From Sedimenticola sp. (GTDB lineage Bacteria > Pseudomonadota > Gammaproteobacteria > Chromatiales > Chromatiaceae): a stretch of DNA of 64,000 nt. Location of the stretch: the NCBI GenBank assembly GCA_011051655.1, contig DRKS01000021.1, forward strand, positions 1 to 64,000, given 5' to 3'. Numbering within the stretch: position 1 is the stretch's first letter; each line of letters starts with the position of its first letter. Positions 52,644 to 62,619 of this stretch are shown here, piece by piece. The position numbers and the translations under genes were made by a program. Below the pieces are notes generated by a model. The model was not told the DNA's origin and did not search any database. It saw only the letters and a list, made by a program, of their open reading frames with translations.

Positions 52644-54020
52644 ATGTACTACGAGTATTTTGGTCTGGACCGGGCGCCATACAGGATCACGCCGGATACC
52701 GACCTGTTTTATCCCGGCGGCGACCGGGGCGCTATTCTCGATGCCCTGGTTTACGCCATCGTCAATGGCAACGCCATCACCAAGGTCGTGGGCGAAGTGG
52801 GCAGCGGCAAGACCATGTTGTGCCGCATGCTCGAGGTGAAGCTGCCCAAGCGGATCGAGATCGTATACCTCGCCAATCCCAGTCTCTCCCCCGAGCATAT
52901 CCCGCATGCCATCGCCTTCGAGCTGGGACTGGAGGAAGCAACCGACGGCAGCCGCTTGCAGGTTATGAAGGCCCTCCAGGACTATTTGCTCGAGAAGCAC
53001 GGCGAGAACCGCCAGGTCGTGGTGTTCGTGGAAGAGGCCCAGAGCATGCCGCTGGAAACCCTGGAGGAAATCCGCCTGCTCAGTAATCTTGAAACCAGGC
53101 ATCACAAGCTGCTGCAGGTCGTGATGTTTGGCCAGCCCGAGCTGGATGAGCGCTTGTCCGCCCCCCATGTGCGTCAGATCAAGGAGCGCATCACCGACAG
53201 TTTTGAGTTGCCGCCGCTGGCGCCAAAGGATATCCGGAAATATCTCATGTTCCGGCTGTGTCTTGCCGGTTGCAAGGAGCCGGATATCTTTCACCGGGGG
53301 GCGGTGCGCCTGATTGCGCGGGCCTCGGGAGGGCTGATGCGCCGGATCAACGTCCTGGCTGACAAGGCCCTGCTGGCCGCTTATACCGATAACGCCCGGG
53401 TTGTTAAGGCGCGGCATGTCCGGGCCGCAATAAGTGATTGCGAATTTGCACCCCGCCGGTCTTGGGGCTGGCCTGCCGCCGCCACTGCATCCTTTGCGGG
53501 AGGCGCATTGCTGCTGTCCGCCTGGTCCCACATGGGGACGGCGGGCCTCGCGGGATGGTCTCCCGGCGCTTCGTCCACCGCCGATCTGGAGCAAGCCCTG
53601 AGAACGCCCCCCGCCGCCGGCATTGAAAGATCCCCCCACACAGATGAAGCCCCTGGGGCGGCCGGGCCGGCCCGGTCTTCCGGCCTGTTGGAAGACCGGC
53701 TGGAAATGACCCGGAAGTGGCTGTCGGAGGCCGATCCCGATCACTTCAGTATTCAGGTGCTGGTAACGGATGCCGGACAGGAGCCGGCATTGGAGCGCCT
53801 GTTGCAGCACCGGGACGTCCGGGATGACCTCGGGAAACTCTATGTCCACCGGGTCGATATCCGGGGCAGGGAAATGCTGGGCGTACTGTATGGCGATTAC
53901 TCCGATTATGGCGAGGCCGAGGCGGCGCTGAAGCGGCTGCCGGAGGTTTTGCGCCATTACAACCCCTATCTGCGCAATGTCCGCTATGTTCTTGCCGAGT
54001 CGATTTCAAAAGACGGGTGA
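52644..54020 (+). CDS. MshM/ExeA-like ATPase with C-terminal SPOR-like domain
   Basis: The 458-residue protein starts MYYEYFGLDRAPYRITPDTD, like ExeA/MshM proteins, with Walker A GEVGSGKT and Walker B VVVFVEEAQ, and an AAA domain to about residue 260. One transmembrane helix (about 275-295) is followed by a Pro/Ala linker and a C-terminal domain (FSIQVLVTDAGQ, YVHRVDIRGREMLGVLYGDY) that resembles a SPOR domain. SPOR domains bind denuded peptidoglycan, so this ATPase may localise secretin assembly. The start at 52644 has GGGGAG six bases upstream. It heads the pilus operon. Confidence 0.85.
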   Translation: MYYEYFGLDRAPYRITPDTDLFYPGGDRGAILDALVYAIVNGNAITKVVGEVGSGKTMLCRMLEVKLPKRIEIVYLANPSLSPEHIPHAIAFELGLEEATDGSRLQVMKALQDYLLEKHGENRQVVVFVEEAQSMPLETLEEIRLLSNLETRHHKLLQVVMFGQPELDERLSAPHVRQIKERITDSFELPPLAPKDIRKYLMFRLCLAGCKEPDIFHRGAVRLIARASGGLMRRINVLADKALLAAYTDNARVVKARHVRAAISDCEFAPRRSWGWPAAATASFAGGALLLSAWSHMGTAGLAGWSPGASSTADLEQALRTPPAAGIERSPHTDEAPGAAGPARSSGLLEDRLEMTRKWLSEADPDHFSIQVLVTDAGQEPALERLLQHRDVRDDLGKLYVHRVDIRGREMLGVLYGDYSDYGEAEAALKRLPEVLRHYNPYLRNVRYVLAESISKDG

Positions 54021-54024
54021 TTGG

Positions 54025-55737
54025 ATGACAAATATGAAGACGAACAGATCCGGTTGTCCCATTTGCGGGGGCTGGAAGCCGGCATTCCTGCTTGCCTGCG
54101 GCCTGTGGCTGGGCGCCTGCACGGCGACCCGTCCGCCGGCGCTGTCCCCCGGGCATCTTGGCGGTGCTTCGCCGTCCGCCGTGTCCGGGGCGGAGGAAAT
54201 CCCGCCGGCCATCACCCGGGCGCCGGTGCTGCCGCCACCCGAGCCGGCGCCCCCGGTGGAAACCTATACCGTGGTGGTGAACGGCGTGCCGGTCAGGGAC
54301 CTGCTGTTCGAGCTGGCGCGTGACGCCAAGCTCAATGTGGATATCCACCCGGATATCCACGGCAGCGTCACCCTGAATGCGGTGAACCAGACCTTTCCGC
54401 AGATCATGGACCGCATCGCCCGGCAGGTGGATCTGCGCTATCAGTTGAACGGCCCCAACCTGGTCGTCTCTCCGGATACCCCCTATTGGCGCAGCTATCC
54501 TATCGACTATGTCAATCTGTCCCGTGACAGTGTGAGCGAAGTGAGCGTGGCGACCCAGATTGCCACCACCGGCGGCAGCGTCGGCGAGAACAGCGGCAGC
54601 AGCAGAACCGGCCTCCAGAACGGCAACATCTCCTCCACCAAGCTGACGAACACGGGCAAAAACCATTTTTGGGACGCCATCGAGGCCAACATCCGGGCGA
54701 TACTCGGCATCGGCGCATCCGGGGAAGGCGCGTCCGTATCCGGGGAGACGGATTCCGGCGGGGACGGGCCGCTCGTTATCAGCAATCCCATGAGCGGGAT
54801 TATTTCCGTGCGCGCGGCGAGGCGGGAGCACGAGCAGATTCAGGCCTTCCTGGACAAGGTGATGAACAGCGCCCTGCGCCAGGTGCTGATTGAGATGACC
54901 ATCGTGGAGGTGGAGCTCAGCGACCGCTACCAGGCGGGGGTGGACTGGCAGACGCTGGCCACCGGTTCCGGGTTGACGCTGCTCTCCAGCCTGACCGGCG
55001 CAAACCTCGCCACCGCGCCCTTCTTTTCCCTTGGCTACACCCACACCACCGGCTCGGGGCGCACCATCAGCTCCACCCTGCGCATGCTGGAGACCTTCGG
55101 CAATGTCAAGGTGCTGTCCAGTCCGAAGGTGATGACGCTGAACAATCAGACGGCCCTGCTCAAGGTGGTGGACGAGAAGGTCTATTTCACCGTTGAGCGC
55201 GAGATCGTGGACGCCACCATCAACTCTCCGGCGCGGGAGAACTACTTCAGCGAAATACACACGGTGCCGGTGGGCCTGGTGATGAGCGTCACCTCCCAGA
55301 TCACGGAGGGGAACAACGTGGCCATAAACGTCCGGCCCACCATATCCCGCATTACCGGCTATGCCCTCGATCCGGTCCCGAAGCTGCTCAACGCCAATTT
55401 CGACAACCTGATCCCGGAGATCCAGGTAAGGGAGATGGAATCCCTGCTCCAGGTTGCCGACGGCCAGACGGTGGTCATGGGCGGCCTGATGCAGAACAAG
55501 ATCAGCAAGGACAGGGACGGAGTGCCGGGCACCTCCGAGACGCCGGTGGTCGGTGATCTGCTCAGTTACCGGGATGAAGAATTCACCAAGACCGAACTGG
55601 TCATCTTTCTGCGCCCCACCGTGATCAAGGGCGCCGGGTTGGGCTTTGACCTGGAGCGTTACCGCGGCTATTTACCCGATGCGGCTGACCGGGACGGCGC
55701 TCCCGACAAATGGCTGCGGGCCGAAAGAGGGCGGTAG
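54025..55737 (+). CDS. mshL: MshL/PilQ-family secretin lipoprotein
   Basis: The 570-residue protein has a lipobox (LWLGACTATRP), an STN-like N-terminal domain (VVNGVPVRDLLFELARDAKL), a low-complexity Ser/Gly-rich insert, and a C-terminal secretin domain (VKVLSSPKVMTLNNQTALLKV, LLQVADGQTVVMGGLMQ, ELVIFLRPTVI). It would form the outer-membrane pore for the pilus. The start at 54025 lies just after the upstream stop. Gene order M-L-N-E-G is close to the Vibrio msh locus, where mshL precedes mshM. Confidence 0.92.
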   Translation: MTNMKTNRSGCPICGGWKPAFLLACGLWLGACTATRPPALSPGHLGGASPSAVSGAEEIPPAITRAPVLPPPEPAPPVETYTVVVNGVPVRDLLFELARDAKLNVDIHPDIHGSVTLNAVNQTFPQIMDRIARQVDLRYQLNGPNLVVSPDTPYWRSYPIDYVNLSRDSVSEVSVATQIATTGGSVGENSGSSRTGLQNGNISSTKLTNTGKNHFWDAIEANIRAILGIGASGEGASVSGETDSGGDGPLVISNPMSGIISVRAARREHEQIQAFLDKVMNSALRQVLIEMTIVEVELSDRYQAGVDWQTLATGSGLTLLSSLTGANLATAPFFSLGYTHTTGSGRTISSTLRMLETFGNVKVLSSPKVMTLNNQTALLKVVDEKVYFTVEREIVDATINSPARENYFSEIHTVPVGLVMSVTSQITEGNNVAINVRPTISRITGYALDPVPKLLNANFDNLIPEIQVREMESLLQVADGQTVVMGGLMQNKISKDRDGVPGTSETPVVGDLLSYRDEEFTKTELVIFLRPTVIKGAGLGFDLERYRGYLPDAADRDGAPDKWLRAERGR

Positions 55738-55740
55738 ATC

Positions 55741-57426
55741 ATGAGCCTGTTAATGGACGCCCTGAAAAAGGTGGAGCAGGCCAAGTCGGATGCCGACAGG
55801 GAATCTCCTGCCGGTCATGCCGGTGAACCGGGTGCAGGGGAGCGCGGGGAGCCGGAGACCGGCATGACGGAGCCGGGGCCCCATGAGAATCCGGCCGCAT
55901 CCCCTGCCGATGATTGGGCCGCCGGACAAAAGGCTCTCCTCCCGGCGGCGGAGAATCTGCCGCCGTTGCCTCGTGCCCCCGCCGGGGAGCCCGGGCGGGA
56001 GGAGATCGAGACGCTGGATCCGCCCCTGGAGCTGCCGGAGCCTGAGCTGGCCGCCGAAGCCGGGGGCGAAGGACCGCAGGAGACAACCGTTCCATCCGGT
56101 CCGGCTCATGCTCCGGCCTCCACAGAACCGGAGCCCGCACCCCTCCCACCACGGTTATCCGCCGTTCCCTCCGCACCCCATGCGGCGGAGCCCCCGCCGG
56201 AGATGGAGATGATGCGCCTGGCCACCCCGGACCCGGCGGAACGGCCGTCCGGCGTCCCTTACGGTGGCGCCGGGGACAGGGCCGGTCCCGAAACCGGCGG
56301 GCCCGGCATAGAGCTGGATATCATGCCCGCGAGTATCAGGCCGCCACCCGGCTCCGGCCTCAGGAAAAAGCTGTCCTCCAATGCCAGGCGTCTTGCCTGG
56401 GGGGGAGTGATGCTGGGCGTCCTGTCTCTCCTCGGCGCCGGTTACGTCTATCTCGATACCCTGTTGAACGATCCCGGCGATGAGTTTCTGGTGCGGCTGC
56501 CCTGGTCCGCCCCGGAGGCGGAACCCACGGGAGCGGTTTCCTTCGATCCCCTGGAGGAAGACCGGCTGGAGCCGCCGGCCGCCCCGGCACCCGGCGTTCC
56601 GCCCGGCCGGGAAGGAATGGACCCCGGCCAACCCGGGAAACCGGCCGCCCCGGCGGCCGTGGTATCGGCATCCGCGCCGGCGGCCCCGGAGCCTGTTGTG
56701 GACCAGCCCCCGGCGGCGCCGGTCAAGGCAAATATGGCTGAGCCCAGTCCCCAGGCGCAGCCTGCGGAGGCGCCGGAGCAGGAGCCGCCCCAACCTGCTG
56801 TTGCCAAACCCCCCATCCGGATCATCCGGGAAAGGGTGCCCGCCCGGCGGCAGCGCCTGCTGGAACGCGCCTATGCCGCCTATCTGGCGGGTGACCTGGC
56901 CGGCGCGCGGCAGGATTACCTGGAGGCATTGAAACATGCGCCGGATGACCGCAATGGGCTCCTCGGACTGGCGGCCATCGCCCAGCGCAGGGGCGATATC
57001 GCCGCCGCCCGGCGCTATTACCGGCGCCTGCTCGATATCAATCCCGCCGACAGCGTTGCTGCCAGCGGCATGATCGGGCTGCAGGAAGGGGCTGATGCGG
57101 TGCAGGGGGAAAGCCGTCTCAAGATGCTGCTCGATCTGGAGCCGGAGGCGGCCCATCTGCATTTCGCCCTGGGAACCCAGTATGTAAGCCAGTCCCGCTG
57201 GGCGGAGGCGCAGCAGTCCTTTTTTCAGGCCCACCGCTATGATCCGGGCAACGCGGACTATATGTTCAACCTCGCGGTGAGCCTGGATCGTCTGGGCCAG
57301 GGCGATGCGGCGCTGCAATATTACCGTAAGGCGCTGGCGGCCTCCGCCGGCCGACAGGCCGGGTTCGACCCTGCTGCCGCCCGCAAACGCATCGAGGCGC
57401 TGACGGCCGGGAAGGGCGGGGCATGA
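55741..57426 (+). CDS. mshN: MshN-like protein: N-terminal helix, Pro/Ala linker, C-terminal TPR repeats
   Basis: The 561-residue protein begins MSLLMDALKKVEQAKSDA, has a transmembrane helix (about 220-240), very long Pro/Ala/Glu-rich linkers, and about four TPR units from residue 370 onward (RLLERAYAAYLAGDLAGARQD, FALGTQYVSQSRWAEAQQSF). It matches MshN, a periplasmic assembly protein in MSHA biogenesis. The disordered linker is longer than usual. It overlaps the mshE start by four bases. Confidence 0.88.
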   Translation: MSLLMDALKKVEQAKSDADRESPAGHAGEPGAGERGEPETGMTEPGPHENPAASPADDWAAGQKALLPAAENLPPLPRAPAGEPGREEIETLDPPLELPEPELAAEAGGEGPQETTVPSGPAHAPASTEPEPAPLPPRLSAVPSAPHAAEPPPEMEMMRLATPDPAERPSGVPYGGAGDRAGPETGGPGIELDIMPASIRPPPGSGLRKKLSSNARRLAWGGVMLGVLSLLGAGYVYLDTLLNDPGDEFLVRLPWSAPEAEPTGAVSFDPLEEDRLEPPAAPAPGVPPGREGMDPGQPGKPAAPAAVVSASAPAAPEPVVDQPPAAPVKANMAEPSPQAQPAEAPEQEPPQPAVAKPPIRIIRERVPARRQRLLERAYAAYLAGDLAGARQDYLEALKHAPDDRNGLLGLAAIAQRRGDIAAARRYYRRLLDINPADSVAASGMIGLQEGADAVQGESRLKMLLDLEPEAAHLHFALGTQYVSQSRWAEAQQSFFQAHRYDPGNADYMFNLAVSLDRLGQGDAALQYYRKALAASAGRQAGFDPAAARKRIEALTAGKGGA

Positions 57427-59150
57427 AGGCGGAGAAAAAACCCGTGCGGCTCGGCGACCTGCTGATCGGCAAAGGGCTGATCAGTGAAGATCAGCTGCGT
57501 ATCGGCCTCATTGAACAGAAAAGGCGGGATCTTCCCCTGGGCAAGGTCCTGGTGCAGCTCGGCTTCATTTCCGAGGCGATGGTGCGGGATGCGCTGGGCG
57601 ACCAATTGGGCCAGGAGAGCATCGACCTCGCCAAGGTGATACCGGACCCCGAGGCCATCAGGCTGATCCCGCAGGATATCGCCCGGCGCTATCACCTGCT
57701 TCCCATCACCTATGACCAGGGCCGGAACGTCCTCACCGTGGCCATGTCCGACACCTTCGATGTCGTGGCGCTGGATCAGATATCGGCCCGTATCGGCGGC
57801 GGCGCCCAGCTCCGGCCCCTGCTGGCCGGAGAGGCCGAGATCCATAATGCCATCGACCAGTATTATTGTTGTGAAATGTCCATCGAGGGCATTTTGCATG
57901 AGCTGGATACCGGCGAGGTGGACTATCAGACCCTGGAGGCGGGGCATGATGAATACAGCCAGCCGCTGGTGCGCCTGGTGGATGTGATGATGGCGGATGC
58001 GGTCAAGCGGGGCGCCTCGGACATACACTTCGAGCCGGAAGAGGGTTTCCTGCGCATCCGCTACCGCATCGATGGCGTGTTGCGCCAGGCCCAATCCCTG
58101 CACAAGAAGTACTGGTCCGGCATCGCGGTGCGCCTGAAGGTCATGGCGGGCATGGATATCGCGGAGACCCGGGCGCCCCAGGACGGCCGCATCTCCCTCA
58201 CCCTGTCCGGCCGGGCGGTGGACTTCCGGGTGGCCTCCCAGCCCACCACCCATGGTGAAAACATCGTCCTGCGCGTGCTCGACCGGGAGAAGGGCATCGT
58301 GCCGCTGGAAGAACTGGACATGACGCCCGAGGCCCTTTCCATGCTCAAGCTCATGATGGCGCGGCCGGAAGGCATCATCATGGTGACGGGGCCTACCGGC
58401 AGCGGCAAGACCACCACCCTCTACTCCATGCTCAACTATCTGAATGACGAGTCCGTCAACATCATGACCCTGGAGGACCCGGTGGAGTATCCCATGGCCA
58501 TGATTCGCCAGAGCGCGGTCAATGAGGCGGTCAAGCTGGATTTCGCCAACGGCATCCGCTCCATGATGCGGCAGGACCCGGACATCATCCTGGTGGGCGA
58601 GGTGCGTGACGAGGATACGGCGGAGATGGCGTTCCGCGCCGCCATGACGGGCCACCAGGTATTCACCACGCTGCACACGAATTCGGCCCTGAGGTCCATT
58701 CCCAGGCTGCTCGATATCGGCGTCAAGCCGGACATCATGGCGGGCAACATCATTGGCATAGTGGCCCAGCGGCTGGTCCGCCGTCTTTGTCCCCAGTGCA
58801 AGGAGCCGGCCGAGGCCAATGAGGTGGAGCGCCAATTGATGGGGCTTGGGGCCGGTCAGGACCCCGTGACCCTCTATCGCCCAAAGGGCTGCCCCCAGTG
58901 CGACCACCACGGCTACAAGGGGCGCATGGCCCTGATGGAGGTATTGCGCATGGACGGGGATCTGGACGAGCTGGTCGCGCGTAGCGCCACCATGCGTGAA
59001 CTGCATGAGATGGCCTTGAGCAAGGGTTTCCAAACCCTGGCGGACGACGGCATCCGCCAGGTGTTGAAAGGCAAGACCAGTCTGGATGAGGTGTCCAGGG
59101 TGGTGGATCTCACCGACCGGGTGATAAACCCCGGCGGCGGCGCAGACTGA
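57423..59150 (+). CDS. mshE: MshE/PilB-family pilus assembly ATPase
   Basis: The 575-residue protein has an N-terminal MshEN domain (LGDLLIGKGLISEDQLRIGL, repeated PLGKVLVQLGFI), which in MshE binds c-di-GMP, followed by the GspE-type ATPase with Walker A GPTGSGKTTTLYSML, an Asp box, Walker B DPDIILVGEVRDEDTAEMA, a His box, and a zinc site made of CPQCKEP and CPQCDHH. It powers pilus extension. Its ATG overlaps the mshN stop as ATGA and its stop overlaps mshG. Confidence 0.95.
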   Translation: MKAEKKPVRLGDLLIGKGLISEDQLRIGLIEQKRRDLPLGKVLVQLGFISEAMVRDALGDQLGQESIDLAKVIPDPEAIRLIPQDIARRYHLLPITYDQGRNVLTVAMSDTFDVVALDQISARIGGGAQLRPLLAGEAEIHNAIDQYYCCEMSIEGILHELDTGEVDYQTLEAGHDEYSQPLVRLVDVMMADAVKRGASDIHFEPEEGFLRIRYRIDGVLRQAQSLHKKYWSGIAVRLKVMAGMDIAETRAPQDGRISLTLSGRAVDFRVASQPTTHGENIVLRVLDREKGIVPLEELDMTPEALSMLKLMMARPEGIIMVTGPTGSGKTTTLYSMLNYLNDESVNIMTLEDPVEYPMAMIRQSAVNEAVKLDFANGIRSMMRQDPDIILVGEVRDEDTAEMAFRAAMTGHQVFTTLHTNSALRSIPRLLDIGVKPDIMAGNIIGIVAQRLVRRLCPQCKEPAEANEVERQLMGLGAGQDPVTLYRPKGCPQCDHHGYKGRMALMEVLRMDGDLDELVARSATMRELHEMALSKGFQTLADDGIRQVLKGKTSLDEVSRVVDLTDRVINPGGGAD

Positions 59151-60355
59151 TGGCGATTTTCAAATACAAGGGAATAGACCCGAAGGGCAAGAAGGTGCAG
59201 GGGCGCATCGTGGCGGCCAATGTGGCCGACCTGGAGATGCGCCTGGACCATATGAACCTGGAATTGATCACCTGCAGGGAGGTCAGTTCCAACCGGTCCG
59301 TCTTCGGCGGCGGCAAAATAACCCGCCAGGAGTTGATCAATTTCTGCGTCCACATGGAACAGATGACGCGGGTCGGCGTTCCCATCCTGGAGGCCTTGAA
59401 GGATTTGCGCGACAGCGTGGATGACGGCCGCTTCCGTGAAATCCTGTCGGCCCTGGTCTCTTCCATCGAGGGCGGCAAAACCCTTTCCCAGGCGATGGAG
59501 GAATTCCCCCGGGTATTCGACGAGGTCTTCACCAACCTGATCCGGGCCGGTGAGCAGAGCGGTGAACTGGGGACCGTCCTGAAGGACCTGATCGAGTCTC
59601 TCAAGTGGCAGGATGAATTGGCGGCCCAGACCAAGAAGGTCCTGATGTATCCCGCCTTCGTGTCCCTGGTCGTGGTTGGTGTGCTCTTTTTCCTCATGCT
59701 CTACCTGGTGCCCCAGATGGTTGCTTTCATCCAGAGCATGGGAGAGGAAATCCCGCTGCATACCGAGGTGCTCATTTTCATTTCCAATATTTTTGTCGAC
59801 TACTGGTACCTGATCCTGTCCTTGCCCCTGGCGGGTGTCATATTGCTGGGTTATCTCATGCGTGTTATGCCCGGTGTGCGTTATATCGTCGATGCCATAA
59901 AGCTGCGGCTTTGGGTGATAGGTCCGATTCTGAGAAAGATCACCCTGGGACGCTTTGCCAATTGCTTCGCCCTGCTGTACTCCTCCGGCATGACCGTGCT
60001 CTCCTGCATAAAAATCAGTGAAGGCATTACCGGCAACCGGGTGATCGCTAGGGCCCTGGGTGACGTGAGACAGCAGATCGCCGACGGCCATGCCATCAGT
60101 GAAAGCTTCGAAAGCGCGGGCATTTTTCCTCCGCTGGTGCTGCGTATGTTCAAGGTGGGGGAGAGCACCGGCGGCCTGGACGAGGCCCTGCTGAACATCA
60201 GCTACTTCTACAACCGGGACGTCAGGGATTCCGTGGACAAGCTCCAGGCCATGATCGAGCCGGCCATGACCGTGGTGCTCGGGCTGATTCTGGGTTGGGT
60301 CATGATATCGGTGCTGGGTCCGATTTACGACATTATCAGCAGGATGTCTCTTTGA
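59150..60355 (+). CDS. mshG: MshG/PilC-family inner-membrane platform protein
   Basis: The 401-residue protein has two GspF domains, each with a helical cytoplasmic part, and three transmembrane helices (near 165-190, 215-235 and 370-395). Conserved strings include LINFCVHMEQMTRVGVPILEAL and LGRFANCFALLYSSGMTVL. It forms the platform on which the MshE ATPase acts. The start overlaps the mshE stop (TGATG). Confidence 0.95.
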   Translation: MAIFKYKGIDPKGKKVQGRIVAANVADLEMRLDHMNLELITCREVSSNRSVFGGGKITRQELINFCVHMEQMTRVGVPILEALKDLRDSVDDGRFREILSALVSSIEGGKTLSQAMEEFPRVFDEVFTNLIRAGEQSGELGTVLKDLIESLKWQDELAAQTKKVLMYPAFVSLVVVGVLFFLMLYLVPQMVAFIQSMGEEIPLHTEVLIFISNIFVDYWYLILSLPLAGVILLGYLMRVMPGVRYIVDAIKLRLWVIGPILRKITLGRFANCFALLYSSGMTVLSCIKISEGITGNRVIARALGDVRQQIADGHAISESFESAGIFPPLVLRMFKVGESTGGLDEALLNISYFYNRDVRDSVDKLQAMIEPAMTVVLGLILGWVMISVLGPIYDIISRMSL

Positions 60356-60356
60356 C

Positions 60357-62000
60357 ATGACGGTCAAACGGGTCTTTTACATCACCTCCGACAATCTCGC
60401 CATATTCCTGTGGCGGGAAGGCGGCTGGCGTGAGGAACTGTCTCTCCCCAATTCCCCCGGCAGCCTGGATGCATTCGATGCCTGTCTGGTCCGGCAGCCG
60501 GATGTGATCAGTTGCCTGCTGGTGGATCTGGTGGAGGAAGAACACCGCAACGAGACGGTGCCCCATGTCGGCGGACGCGACCGCCGGGCCCTGCTGCAAC
60601 GCAAGATGAAGCACCTGTTCCGCGGCACCCCCTATTGCACCGCGCAACTGCGGGGGCGGGAGAAGTTCGGCCGGCGTGACGCCAGGGTATTGTTCTCGGC
60701 CCTGACCAATCCGGATGCGGTGGAGTTCTGGCTCGAGGGCATGATCAGGCGCAAGGTGCCGATTGCCGGTATTTATTCTCTGCCCCTGATCAGCCAGCAG
60801 CTGCTCAAGGGGCTGAAGATCAATGGCGCCCATACCCTGTTGTTATCCCGGCACCGCAACAACCTGCTGCGCCAGAGTTTTTTCACCGGTTACGATCTCA
60901 AGGCCAGTCGCTTGTCATCCAGGGAAACCCGCAGTGGTGAAGCCTGGTTGGAGTTTCTGCTGGATGAAGTGCAAAGGACCCGGCGTTACCTGGGCCGGCA
61001 ACAGCTTCTTCCCCAGGGCGCCCCCCTCGATATCTGTATCCTCAGCCAGGGTGATCAATTGGAATGCCTAAAGGCGGGATGCGTGGACACGGATTCGTCC
61101 CGCTACCACTTCATCGACCTCAATGAGGTCCTGGTCAAGTTGCACCTGAAGGGGGATATACCGGCGGACAGGGCCGAATTGCTTTTTGTACACCTGGTGA
61201 GGAAGGCCAAATCCCGGCTCGATTATGCCCGCCCGGCCGATCGCCGCTATTTCATTATGCACCAGGCGCGACTGGGGCTGATGGCGGCGGGCATGCTGCT
61301 GGCCCTTGGCAGTGCGGGTTGGAGCGCGGGCAATATTTTTTATGCAAATGAGCTGAAGGAGCAGACGGCCACGGCCTCTCACCAGATACGCCAATTGCGC
61401 AAGAGATATGAGCGGGCGCTGGCGGCGATGCCGGAAGTTCCCGCAAATCCACGGGCCATGCGCTCGGCGGTGGAGATCGGCAAGGAACTGAAGCGGCGCA
61501 AATCGAGCCCGCGGGCCATGCTGGTTGCGCTCAGCAAAGGCCTGGCGGTAAATCCGCATATACAGTTGGATGAAATCCGGTGGCGCGCCACCGATCACCC
61601 CGATGCGCAAGACAGGAGGCGGGACAGCATGGAGGACATGCAACCCGGACCGGATGATATGCCGGACATGATGGATGAGAACACGGCGGCCATGCCCGCG
61701 GAGGACGGCACCGCGGAGGACGGCATGCAGGACCATGGCGGGGCCCTCTACCAGATCGCCATCATCAAGGGATGGCTGGACCCGGCTGGTGCCGACTACC
61801 ACACAACCTTCAAGCTGGTGGAGGATTTCATCAAGACATTGCGGCGGGACCGCGCCTTCGTCGCGGTCGAGGCATTGGCCATGCCGGTGAACGTGGACCC
61901 CGCTGTCGTGCTTGCCGGGGAATCGAAGCTGGATGTCAGGGCCGCCAGGGCGATGTTTGAGATCAAGGCGGTCATGAGGGTGGACCATGACGCGGTTTGA
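60357..62000 (+). CDS. Pilus assembly protein, MshI/PilM-PilN-like fusion (putative)
   Basis: The 547-residue protein has an N-terminal cytoplasmic domain of about 300 residues without clear ATPase motifs, one transmembrane helix (about 303-322), a coiled coil, and a periplasmic PilN/MshI-like domain. A Met/Asp-rich, probably disordered loop lies at about residues 420-455 (MEDMQPGPDDMPDMMDEN). Topology and position suggest it replaces separate PilM and PilN proteins. The family assignment rests on size, topology and position, not on clear motifs. It starts one base after mshG ends and overlaps the next gene by 14 bp. Confidence 0.7.
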   Translation: MTVKRVFYITSDNLAIFLWREGGWREELSLPNSPGSLDAFDACLVRQPDVISCLLVDLVEEEHRNETVPHVGGRDRRALLQRKMKHLFRGTPYCTAQLRGREKFGRRDARVLFSALTNPDAVEFWLEGMIRRKVPIAGIYSLPLISQQLLKGLKINGAHTLLLSRHRNNLLRQSFFTGYDLKASRLSSRETRSGEAWLEFLLDEVQRTRRYLGRQQLLPQGAPLDICILSQGDQLECLKAGCVDTDSSRYHFIDLNEVLVKLHLKGDIPADRAELLFVHLVRKAKSRLDYARPADRRYFIMHQARLGLMAAGMLLALGSAGWSAGNIFYANELKEQTATASHQIRQLRKRYERALAAMPEVPANPRAMRSAVEIGKELKRRKSSPRAMLVALSKGLAVNPHIQLDEIRWRATDHPDAQDRRRDSMEDMQPGPDDMPDMMDENTAAMPAEDGTAEDGMQDHGGALYQIAIIKGWLDPAGADYHTTFKLVEDFIKTLRRDRAFVAVEALAMPVNVDPAVVLAGESKLDVRAARAMFEIKAVMRVDHDAV

Positions 62001-62619
62001 TATCGACTGGTCCTATATGCGGACGGCGCTGACGGTGTTGGCCGTTGCCTCCCTGGTAAGCCTGGGGTCCCTTGCCGCCAGCTATATCTACGCCGGCCGG
62101 ATTGAGGATGCATTCGCCTCGGAGACGGCGCAGCGGAATGCCCTGAGGGCGAAATTACGGGCCGTCCGGGATGATGAATTACTGGTCGAAAAATATCTCA
62201 CCCCTTATCTCCGGCTGGAGCAGGACGGCATGATCGGGGAAGAGCAGCGGCTTGTCTGGGTCGATGCCCTGCAGGCTGTCTCGGACATGTTGAAGCTGCC
62301 CTCCATGCACTACCGGATTGCGGTTCAGAAACCCTTTGCCGCCCCATACACGGCGGCCGCGGACAGCCTCAGGGTCAATGCCAGCCGAATGGAGCTGAAC
62401 GTGGGGCTGCTGCACGAGGAAGACCTGTTGCGCCTGTTTGGCGAACTCGGCCGCAGGGTGCCGGACACCTTTCATATCGACAATTGCACCCTGCGCAGGA
62501 CCGGGGATCGTTTTGTCTATGTCCCCAAGCGCGCCAACCTGGCGGCTGCCTGCCAGTTGTTGTGGTTCAGCCTCCAGCCTTCCGCCGGCACCCGGGAAGT
62601 GATGGAGGACCCGATATGA
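61987..62619 (+). CDS. Bitopic pilus assembly protein, PilO/MshJ-like (putative)
   Basis: The 210-residue protein has a short cytoplasmic tail, one transmembrane helix (about 12-34), a coiled coil and a periplasmic alpha/beta domain. This is the PilO/MshJ topology, which aligns the inner-membrane platform with the secretin. No conserved motif makes it certain. The start overlaps the previous gene by 14 bp, and its stop overlaps the next start as ATGA. Confidence 0.7.
   Translation: MTRFDIDWSYMRTALTVLAVASLVSLGSLAASYIYAGRIEDAFASETAQRNALRAKLRAVRDDELLVEKYLTPYLRLEQDGMIGEEQRLVWVDALQAVSDMLKLPSMHYRIAVQKPFAAPYTAAADSLRVNASRMELNVGLLHEEDLLRLFGELGRRVPDTFHIDNCTLRRTGDRFVYVPKRANLAAACQLLWFSLQPSAGTREVMEDPI

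Noticed and set aside
52443-60367. Several minus-strand open frames of about 500 codons opposite the pilus genes
   Set aside because: They lie opposite recognisable secretin, TPR, ATPase and platform genes and show no domain motifs.
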